From assembly GCF_019649055.1 (NCBI RefSeq), contig NW_026570354.1, positions 186,001 through 250,000 on the forward strand: a stretch of DNA of 64,000 nt, read 5' to 3'. This DNA is from Paramacrobiotus metropolitanus. Taxonomy: Eukaryota > Tardigrada > Eutardigrada > Parachela > Macrobiotidae. The notes below the pieces were generated by a model. The model searched no databases. It was not told the origin of the DNA and saw only the letters and a program-made list of their open reading frames with translations. Numbering within the stretch: the stretch's first letter is position 1; every line of letters starts with the position of its first letter. The position numbers and the translations under genes were made by a program. Of this stretch, positions 44,760 through 55,400 are shown in pieces.

Positions 44760-47700
44760 TTACTGGGGATAGAGGCGGTAGTCGGGCGCGGGGTAGACGT
44801 CGTTGAAGTTGCAGAAGTACATCTTCTCGTCGCTGCAGTCGTCCAGGCAGTCGGGCACGCCGTTGCAGAACTCGTCCAGCTTGAAGCAGCGCGAGCCCGA
44901 CCGGCAGGGGAAGTGTCCGGCTTCGCAGCCTGCACATGTACGTCTGCTTATCTTAACGGTATTAATCGACTAATAATCAGGCCACGTACAGATGCCTTTG
45001 TCGCCGTTGCCGTTGTCAATGCCGAACTTGTACTGGCACTTGCACTCGTAGGACCCGGGCCGGTTGACGCACAGGACGGCGGGGTTGTCGCGGCCGTCGG
45101 CGGTGCAGGGGCCGTCGGGGAACTGGCTGGCGCACTCGTTGATGTCTGCCAAACAAAGCGTCTTCACTATGTAGTCTATGGCGGAAGTGGACGCGAGAGT
45201 CATTGCTCCGGGCATTGCCACACATATATATGTCGGCAGCGGGACAATGCCGGTGCAGCGTTTGTTGAAAGCATGCGGAAGCGGTGTATATACATAGTAT
45301 GTACATACCTTGGCAGGCGGATCCGTCGGCGAGGATCTTGAAGCCGGGCGGGCAGGAGCAGCGCTGCGACGTCTCGGTTGCGTTGTCCTGGCGCGTGCAG
45401 ACGCTGGTGATGTCGGACATGTTCAGCTCGCGGCCGTTGTCCGACAGCATCTTGATGGCGCTGCAGTCCTCGTTGGTGATGCACTGGCCGCCGATGCGAT
45501 CTGCATCCAACACCATCACGTGAACCGACCAGTAATTATTAGAAGCCATTGCCAGGGTCACGCGGCTAATTATGCTCAGCAGGCTGATTAATAAGGCAAC
45601 AGAAACTTGGATTCTCAGCGGCATATTACAATTGAATCATTTTTACGCAAGGCAATTAAACTGGCAAAATGCAGCAGTGGGAGCGGAAGGCGAAGCCGGT
45701 TGTAAACTGTAAACTGCGGCCAGCACCAACTGACTGCGGCTGCTACCGGGGCCAACGCAGAAACGCAGAAACGCCGAAACGCCGAGCGGCGATTGTGTCG
45801 CTGACGGTCTCCTTCGGATTGACTAGTGAGCCTTCAAGTCAAGAAGGAGCCGGAGACGGTAGCGCCGCTCGAGCACTGCTCGACATTAAACAGCCGGGAC
45901 AATGCCGGCGCTGAGCAGTCGGTAAGCGGAACTGCGCCGCATTGTTGTGCGTAACAGATGGTGTAAAGTAGCGGTAGGTATATGTGCATGCAGACTAAAG
46001 GCCAGCGTTAATTGAATTATTCTCCTTACGTACCGGGTTTGCAGGCGAGGAGTCCGCTGATGTTGATGGGCTTGAAGTGGTCGTCGCAGACGCACTCCCC
46101 GGGCGACACCGCCGAGACGCCCTCGCAGAAGCTGTTGGGCATGCGCTCGCTGCACTGCTTGTCCACCAGACACTTCTGCCCGTGCGACCGCACTGCAATT
46201 ACAGATACACAAGCACGCTTTACTAACGAGTAACGGCTGGCATTGGCCACACATCTTAATGCGCAGTAACAACGTTAACGTCGCACTGCCAATTAGGCTA
46301 GGCTGCAGTGCAATTAATCCGCCGCTGCTGCTGCCGGTGCCGGTGCCGGCAAGGTCATCGCCGGCACTGGCTGTATGCAGCCGGACAATGCCGGTGTCCG
46401 AAGGATTTCTTTGGCGCCGATTGAAAGCCGAACTAGGCGCAGATGACGCAACCGTCAACACGGCCTGAATGCAGCTAATGGAGGCGACAAACATGTTGAT
46501 CTTACGCTGCGGCATTAACTGCTAATCAACACCGCCTTGACTAACACAACGTCATAAGAATAATATAATGATGCATCCTCGCTGTTAACTTCTGTCCTGC
46601 CGCTGCACTGGCCGGGTGTTACGCGGTGTAATCTGGCCTGGGCAAATATTGAACAGAGGCCTGAATGCGCTTGTCAACTGCCTGCTCGTCATCATCATCA
46701 GCAATATTAATGCATAACACAATCATCAAACAGCCAGAAGACACCACTGGTTTGCACAGGCGGAAGCGTACATGTAGTGCCGTGTAGGCGAGGAAGGAAG
46801 CCAGTGAATGTCAAGTTTGTTGTGGAGCAGCTATATCTGCTCGGTCTGTATCTGTACGGTTGTTTATACAAGACACTGTATCGATTATGTACTGTATAAT
46901 GTTGTGTTATTGGTTTAGGCCAGCATGGTCAACAATCAGCGGCAATTCAACAGCTGATTGTTTTAATTGTACATATAACATAATAATTGAATGGGCTGAC
47001 TGCATGTACAATACAGTAGCGTCGACTGCCGTGTGGACGTTAATGGGACTGTGATGCTGACTGCCCGTTAATAAGACACATACAAGCGACTGACTTACAC
47101 TTCAAGCAGATCTTCCATTCAAACTGCACGCCGCGGATCATGGCCACCGGATGGTCGATCTCGTCGGCGGCGCAGACGCAGCGCTTGACGCCCTTGACGT
47201 CCTCCACGCACTCGCCGGTGATGCAGTCCTCCGTCTTGTCGCACTGGAAGCCCACAAAGTTCATGCGCATCGACTGCAGGTGCGACAGCGCCGCCCACGA
47301 CGGCCCGTGCAGTAGTCGCAGCAAAAAGGACTCCTTCGCGCCCAGCGCGTTCAGCAGATTCGCGCCCTGCACCGACTGCAAGCAATACACAGACATTACC
47401 ATCAATTGGCAATACGCATTATACACGGTATGTCCAGTTCAACCCGCACAGGCAAATGACCATGTCCCGACGGGACCAGTTACGACTGCGTCTCCCTCAC
47501 CAAGCATGGTCTTCAGTGAATGCATTTTATACAAATTCCCGCAGACACGATTAATATAAAATTTTAATACCAGCCGGTTTTCCTTTTCAGTACAGCATGT
47601 GAGAAGCCTCTGACTTGACAGACTTTTACTTATTCTGAAACGACACTGCGCCAGCGAGCTAACACACTGCAGGAGAGACTGGCACACTGATGCAGTCTGC

Positions 47701-48919
47701 ATCTCGGCGAAGGGACTCGTGTTGAGTGACAGTGCAGTATTTCTGGCTTCCGAGCGGCGTTGCTAGGCGCTACGCCGTCGACAATTACAGGGACACCGAG
47801 TACGCCGCACTATTATTACAGTACTACGCTGTAATACAGTACGCTGTATTATTACAGTACCACATTCAAGGACTACGCTGTAAAATCCTATCAACAACAA
47901 CAACAACAACAACTATTATTACAGTAATTTTGCCTTCGCTAAAGATTTCATGTTGACGTTTTATTGTACGTATACACGAACTAAGGAAGAAATTATCCTC
48001 ATCACGATTTATAAGAGATCAGGGAATTTAGCGACGCGCTAATCTGATTGCTTATCTCGCCGCAGTTAATCATAAACATTTACCAGTATGTTCCTCCACA
48101 CAGCTGCACTGACCAAAGCTACCTGCGCCGTAATCGACGACGCTGCGCTGACCTTCGCGGAATTCGCTGACGTTGCTGGCGACTATGCGTGCTGCACGTT
48201 GCAGCGAATGTCTGGCCTGTCGTATGTATCTGTATATGCGTTCCATGACTTCCATCCGATACATCAACACTCGGATACTGTATTCGTGCAGTCGTCGGAG
48301 CAGGAAATGCATCTGTGGCATTCCTCTCGGCATTCCTGCCTTCATCTGACAATGCGCGATGTCTAATGCGCGGCCATTTCCCGGAGGGATGGCCTCTATA
48401 CTGCCCAGCACACGGTGACCTTCTCTGGTACGCTTCCTACTTTTAAGCAGCTCAGACTCTCTGCGGTTAGACTAAACACTTCAGAAACCTACACTACTAT
48501 CGGAATCCAGTAACTCAGTTGACAGAATACTTTAGAATTACAGTTCAAAAGAGGAAAAACTTACTACCCTGATCAGCGTAATTAATAACTGCTCTTCTCA
48601 CTCAGATCTCTGGCTAAAGTTTCCCTTTCGCAAAATCCCTCGAAATTTAACTTGACACCAAAACAGACCGCACTGCAAGTGCAGCGTGCTTCAATTACGT
48701 TAGACGGAATGGAAGAGCGTGTATGCACAGTGCATTCCCAGCACTGACAATGCGTGGGAATGCAAGGGCGCCGAGCGTCTCTGGCAAGAAATTATTTACC
48801 GTTATGACAAGGTTGCTTTTTTTACTTCGTATTTTATCGCTACACAATACACTGTAGTGTACCTGGTGGCAGACGGCGAGGAGGAAGAGGGGGAGGAGGA
48901 CGCGGGACAGCGTGGACAT
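44760..48919 (-). CDS. Secreted EB/EGF/LDLa modular protein, copy 2
   Basis: Six exons in perfect phase: 48863-48919, 47099-47375, 46034-46192, 45309-45500, 44990-45145 and 44760-44929, 336 residues. Exon 1 is a signal peptide (SRVLLPLFLLAVCHQ). Exon 2 is the N-terminal region and first Cys module (NFVGFQCDKTEDC..KRCVCAAD). Exon 3 is EB-like (KCLVDKQCSERMPNSFC..CVCDDHF). Exon 4 is a second Cys module (GGQCITNEDCSAIK..CSCPPGFKIL). Exon 5 is cbEGF-like (DINECASQ..CVNRPGSYECKC). Exon 6 is an LDLa repeat (FCNGVPDCLDDCSDE), then a Tyr/Pro-rich end (YPAPDYRLYPQ, stop TAA). Module order, phase-1 junctions and length match the gene at 35.7-38.4 kb, including a shared Gly-Ile-Cys-Cys junction before LDLa. 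Here LDLa is in one exon; in copy 1 it is split. An extracellular location is clear, the ligand unknown. Confidence 0.8.
47891..47913. repeat. CAA microsatellite
   Basis: About seven CAA units in the long first intron of EB/EGF gene copy 2. Confidence 0.85.
48084..48216 (-). other. Possible alternative exon of EB/EGF gene copy 2
   Basis: An open stretch with a possible acceptor (ACGACAG) at its 5' end in phase 0 and a donor (ACTG|GTAAAT) in phase 1. These are the phases of exon 2 (47099-47375), which it could replace. It encodes about 44 residues including FGQCSCVEEHTG. The same frame is open upstream to an ATG at 48411, so it could instead be a separate small exon or a chance frame. Confidence 0.25.
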
Positions 48920-51900
48920 GGTGAGGTACGGCGCTGGCGGATCGGATCGGATCGGATCGGGGGGAATGACTAGAGCGGCTGCGGGCTGACCTGCAGACAA
49001 GCAGAGAAGAAGCCGGTCAGATGAGGATGACACCGCAGACGCGATGGGGTCGTTAGCGGTTAATTAGCGAGAAATCTCAATCGCCAATGTACAAGGCGAT
49101 TAATTAGGATAACGGCAACTGGGCTGACTCCTGGCGGGACCAGTTGGACCGGGTCAGTTGACTGGCAGAATTAATGCAGTTAACTGGCAGCGGAGAATTA
49201 GCCGGCGCTTACAGATACAGCGGGGATTGTTGCGTCAACAGGCGGCTGCAGCTCTCTCTGCCCGCTGTTTATTATACAACGGCTTCAAGTGCGGCCACTC
49301 GAGATTACGGCTAATCTCCGCTGAATATCGAGACCGGCGTAAGACGCCGGCAAAACAATAATATTATAATATAGCCGGTAAACCAATCTGGCCCCGCTCA
49401 AGCTCAACTTAACCCCGATTCGATTCTCTCTCCCACTTACGCAACCGACAATAAACAACCAACACACACACACGGCGGCTCCGCTCTCCGGGCCGGGACA
49501 AGCGGCAGTCAGGGGAGTCGTGAAGGGAAGAGGAGTAGCTCCCAACGGGATGACCGCTCAGTGCCCAACGGTGAATATCTGTAGTGGCGAGACTGGAGTC
49601 CAACTAATGCCGGTGTGATTAATGTGATGGTGATGAGGCTGATAATAATCAAATGAGTAGTTATATGTCCGTGTCGTGATACGGAGGAAGCTGCTCGGCT
49701 CGGCGTCGACTGGTGAATGAGCGGAAAGAGCCGGGGGATTTTATGGAGCACGGCATTGGATTAGCCAGTGGGGCGGCGCTTGTGTCTAGCGGCCGCGCTG
49801 GACGCTGCCGCGGCCGACCAATGGACCAATGGACCAATGGACGGTCGCGGCGCACGTACGGCGCCGCGTCCGGCCGGTGCCGGTGGGGGCGGGGCCATCC
49901 AGCCGGCGCCGCCGCGCGTAGTGAACTAGGCGGGGTGTCCGGCCGGTGCAGCTAGGGCGTCCGGCGTGGCTCGGACTAGCCGCTGGCGACGCTGCCAGAC
50001 AAGGCCAAGTCGCATATTAATAACGTACTTTTCATAAATTGACTCGCCGTAATTTTTCAATTGTTCCAGCTGAGGCAGCTCGTTAACTGGTCGTTGCGCG
50101 TGGGTGGGGTTAAGTTGGCGTTGAATGCATACGCCGGCGGCCGCCGCGGTCAGGCCGTGCCGGGCCGGCGGCCAGGAGAAGCAACCGTCGGCCAAGATGT
50201 GGCGCACGGCCGCGAGACACGCGGGCGCTGCCACGACCGTCTTCCGGCGGAGCGTGCCGGGCCCGGGCCGGGGCCGGCACGGGTCGCTGCAACCGGCAGA
50301 CATGCAGCGGCCGCTCGCTCCGGATCCGCCATGCCAACCGGCAGCCGCCGACTTGTGAGCGCTGCCGGCCGGCCGGCCGAGCGGGCCAGCCAGCGCTTGG
50401 CGTCTCTAGTAATTCGTGACCTTGTCCCGCGGAGCCTAAGTACATACTGCAGTTACGTGTGCGTGAGGAGAGGCGACGCCGGTGCTTGCATGCGCTTGTG
50501 GCGCAATTGCCTTGTGGCCTGTGCCAGTGTGCCGCTATCTGATCCCAGTCAAGCCGATCAGCTAATGTAAGCAGCTAGTCCAGTTAAGATGCCATTACCG
50601 CGCACACGCCTATAAGATCACCACACCGCACGCCTAACTTCACCCGGCCAACCGGCAATTAATTGCCAATCGCTGCTTACTTAATTGTCAGTTAGTTTAT
50701 TTGCCATTGCTCTCAGCAGCTAAGTAGCCACTAACAATGGGCCCGCGCCAACCAGCTCCCGACTGCCACCGCTCGGCATGCAGCTATCGGTACATACAGG
50801 CGACGCAACACCACCGCGTAATCGCATTCGCCGCTACGCTCCGGCTCAGCCAGCTTAACGCGGCAACAATGCCGGTCTGCTCAATCAGTGTACTGCGGGC
50901 TCACGTAAACATGCGCCAGACATCACTCTTCATTACTTTAACATTCATCCCCACATACACAGTATTACGATTATTCTCTGAATAATCGGGACACTACGCA
51001 GTCCGCGCGTGATGAATGATGATGACCACGACGGCTCTTCTCCAGGTTTCCCTATATTTCTGGCCACTTAACTCGCCGCTCCACAGTTTGTCGCTTGCCC
51101 ACTTCCGGTCCGTTATATTCCTGTATGTCTGCCCAATTAATTGTCTGTTTTTTTTTATAAATCCCATAATTTCTATCGTAAAGCTACAGATAGCACGAAT
51201 AATTACAGCGCAAAGCGGCACTGTGAACGATTGCCGCTAGTGCGCTGCCCATCGTCTACCACAACGACCAATTTTCTCCTCGCAGCATTTATAACAATTA
51301 TAACGGCGAAACGTGGATATTTTATAATTTATATGGGTAGTTTAATAATAATTATTCAGATCGCTAAGCATCCGCCATGCCAAATGTACGTAGCACGCTA
51401 TGGGGGGCGGGGGCGTGGCGCGCCTTCGAATGCAGTTTGGCACAACTCGTGAATTACGGGGCAAGCTGGTAAAAGACGTCACCTGCGTCCACCGTCGAAT
51501 AAATTATATTATGAAGCGGATGGCAGACTACGTTTTACCAGAATATCGCAATAAAAGCTGTTTTTATTTGAATATTTTCATTAAGATACACAGTAGTAGA
51601 GTACTTATATTAATCCCGAATGCTGCTGAAGCTGACAAGTAATTGTACAGATACCGGTAGCAGTCAGGATATGTTGGTGTTGAAGTGTTATTTTTAGGGG
51701 AAAATTTATTTGGATAAATAAAGTATAAATCAATAAATAACTTTTACTTGAATAAATAAAAAAATAATATTAAATATAATATTATTCTTATTATATATAA
51801 TATTATTCTTATTATATAAAATATTATTCTTATTATATATAATATTATTCATATATTTGACTTTCAGTCTCACAAAGGGTTTTGATCGGATAAATAAATG

Positions 51901-52441
51901 TAAGGACGTTATTTGCAGCTGTCAGTGTTCAAGGAAATAATAAGTTGTTCCCGGAGCGAAGCACAGAATGCGAGTAGTTAGTTCCGACCCGCGAAGTCAT
52001 AACTTGTAATTTACTGGGCTTCGTTGCATCATGTAGCTATTATGTGTTGAAACCACCACCCACATATTGTACATTCCACACTGACAATAATCCTTGTACT
52101 GTACACTGGTAATCATGAATACAGGAAGACGTACAGCGATACATAATGTTACATATCTATATTATAAACTCTGGTAATACTTATAATAAAATAAAACGGC
52201 TTTAAATAAATAAAATAAAATTACGGATATCGGGAACGTCATAAATATAATCAACGCTTTTCGATCACTACTGTCACTAGTGAGTGATGTTGTATGTACA
52301 GTAGGGGACGAAGAAAGAATTGGCGGGGACTAGCGAGTTGTCGGGCGAGTCAAGCGACGCAGCGGCTACATGTGCAGGCAGCGGCGTCCGCGGGCGGGCG
52401 ACAATTACGGCCCTTCTGTCCGGTCCGGTGCGGCGTGGCGG
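48920..52441. other. Intergenic; GC-rich block at 49.75-50.4 kb, no supported gene
   Basis: 49.75-50.4 kb is strongly GC-rich, with open frames on both strands but no domain, and could be a promoter-like region. The rest is AT-rich. A possible 3' untranslated region of the pump gene lies just below 52442. Confidence 0.35.
51765..51860. repeat. AT-rich tandem repeat
   Basis: Three to four copies of a roughly 27-base AATATTATTCTTATTATAT unit. Confidence 0.8.
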
Positions 52442-55400
52442 CTACATGTAGAAGTTGCGCTCCATCCAGCCGTCGGGGAAGCGGCGGATGATGAAGCGAC
52501 GCAGCTCGTCGAAGACGAAGAAGAACAACGCGAACGGGATCATCGGCAGCCACCACACGAACCTGCATGCAACAAGGATGCCGGCCAAGGTCAGTCAAAT
52601 GCAACTGCTTTCGCAGATAAACAACATTTAAAAAAACGCATTTTGAACATGTATTTGTCGAATACAGGATTCTTTTATAACCAACGAAACTGAATGGAAT
52701 ACTGCCTTGAATTCCATCGACATTTATTTTATTCAGTTCTTCCCTCTAAAAATAAAATTATTATTCCAAATGGGCATGATCATGAAACAATTATTAAAAA
52801 AATGAAATGAATAAAATAAAAAATGTAAAAATTAATGTGAAATGTATCTGCGTTTGAGTGAAGCAAGACGGGGGCAGTAACGCACCTGATGGTGTAGAGG
52901 GAGAGCGCGTAGTTGAGGTAGGGCACGTAGATGCAGAAGATGGTCACGGCCGTCTCGAAGACCAGCGACAAGTTCATGAACCAGTTCCTGTGATGATCAA
53001 TTAGCGTTTCATTAGCACGCACACACAGGGAAGCCATGCAACCTGCTTACGTCATCGGCTTCTGCAGGACAGACTTGCGACGCACCTACGAAGGCACATT
53101 TTTTGAACAACAATTTTAAATTCAATGTTTTTCCGGCATTTTTCAAGTGTATTCTTTGCACCTGCTTGGTAGATTTAAATAATTTTCCGTACGACTATTT
53201 TGATTAATCTACCTAATTTTATGATACATACTTTTAACATTTTCTTGCGTTAATGCTGATTGTTGAATAATATTTTAAAACACCGAGGTATTTTCAAGAT
53301 ATTTTTTTAAATTTTGTCTACCATAAATATTGCATAATTCACGTAATTCTTCCTAAACAGTTTTTCAACTTTTTCAGTCGAGGAATTTTTATGGCATACT
53401 TTACCATTTTTCTTGTACATTTTGTTAAATTAAAAACTTTTTCTGAAGATTTTTCGCTTTTTTAATTGAGATATTTTTCTAAGACACTTTCAAACGTTTC
53501 TCTTGCATCAATGATATTTTCAATTTGCGTAATTTCTTATAGGTAATAAAATTTTAAAGACACGCCATCCCACGGCAGGATAGTGCTATTGCTAACCGGT
53601 AAAAACGTGCTGGACTGACCTTGCGGCAAATGAGGTCCACCCACTGGAAGACGACGATGGAGGCGAAGAAGGCGGCGTCCACCGTGCGCTGCAGCAGCAT
53701 GCGTTGCGGGTATGTCTGTCGAAGAATTCATTTGATTATTATTATTATTAACTTTTCATTTTAATATACCAGGTCATAATTTTATCATTTTATTTTATTT
53801 CTTATTGGTTTTATTCAACCGGGATAAATTCATCGTAATTAACCGGATCAGTTCTATTTATTTAACCGGGTTAATTTTATTACTAATTTCATTTAACGGG
53901 GATAATTTCATCACTTTGTTTAATTAACCTAGTTATTTATTATTACTATTATTTATTTATTATTATTCATTCTTTTTTATTATTCTTATTATTATTATTC
54001 TTTATTTATTTATTATTATTATTTTCAATTTCCCGGGCTAATTTTGTTGAAAAAAAAATCGGTTTGGTTCAAGTGCCGATTTGTGGCGGTACTGACCCAC
54101 TCTTGTCCGTAGGAATCGGCCACGTCGCTGAGGGCGGGGTTCTCCCAGTAGTCGCGCACCCCCACCACATCGTAGGGCCGGAAGCCCATCTCGCCGAGCA
54201 CGACGAAGTAGGTGAAGAAGGCCCCCACGGCGCAGATCATCCCGGCCTGCATGTAGCAGCAGTGCAGCAGCTGGAAGCTGACCAGCCGCTCGTCGGGCGA
54301 CCGCGGCGGCAGCTTCATGATGTCCGCCTCGGCGCTCTCGTGCGCCATCGAGATGGACGGCAACTGGCGATCAAAACACGCTGCTGAGTCATTCGATCAA
54401 GGAGACGGTCAAGAGACTTACCATGTCGGTGCCCAGACACACCAGCAACATGGGAATGGTGGTCAAACCGAGAGGAACGCGGGCAAAGAAGTAGATGACG
54501 ACGGGCGCGATCTCGGGGATGTTGGACATGAGCGTGTAGCAGATGGTCTTCTTCAGGTTGTCGAAGATCAACCGCCCTATGAACCAGTCACGTCACAAGC
54601 TGTTCACTTCGACAGAAGGATGCAACGCTACCTTCTTCGATGCCGATGATGATGGAGGCAAAGTTGTCGTCCAGCAGCACAATGTCCGCCGCCTGCTTGC
54701 TGACGTCACTTCCGGTGATGCCCATGGCGATGCCTAGCATTCGCAATTGATTGTGGATGCGTTCATTGGGACGGTCAGTCAGTGCTTACCGATGTTGGCC
54801 TTCTTAAGAGCCGGCGAATCGTTGACGCCGTCGCCGGTGACGGCCACGACGGCGCCGGCGCGCTGACAGGCCTCGACGATGATGAGCTTCTGCTGCGGCG
54901 AGGTGCGCGCGAAGACGATCTCGGCGTGGTTCATGAGGATGCTGTCGATGTCCTCGTCCTTCATCTCGCGCAGTTCCCCGCCGTGCACCACGATGGCCTT
55001 GGCGTCGGCCGGCTCCACCTCGCTCACCTCAATCCCCAGCCGGTGCGCCACGTCCTCCGCCGTCTCCATGCCTTCGCTGATTATCCCCACGCTGCGCGCG
55101 ATCGCCTGTCAACACCCACACCGATTAAACAACAGAAAAAAGAAGGGAGTATCAACGACGGACCTTGGCGGTGACCGGGTGGTCGCCCGTGACCATGATG
55201 ACCTGCACGCCGGCGCTGCGGCACTTGGCCACGGCGTCCGGCACCGCCGCCCGCGGGGGGTCGATCAGCGAGATGAGGCCGACGAAGCGCATGCCCTCCA
55301 TGGGGAAGTTGGGCTTCTCCGTGTCGAACTTGGTGCCTTGAGGGAACTCGTCCTCCGGCAGCAGCAGATCGCAGAAGCCCAGCACGCGCTCCCCGCGACT

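Noticed and set aside
50061-50570. 169-residue open frame on the plus strand, and a minus-strand frame at 49926-50303
   Set aside because: GC-rich DNA lacks stop codons in all frames; no domain, leader or splice support favours either strand.
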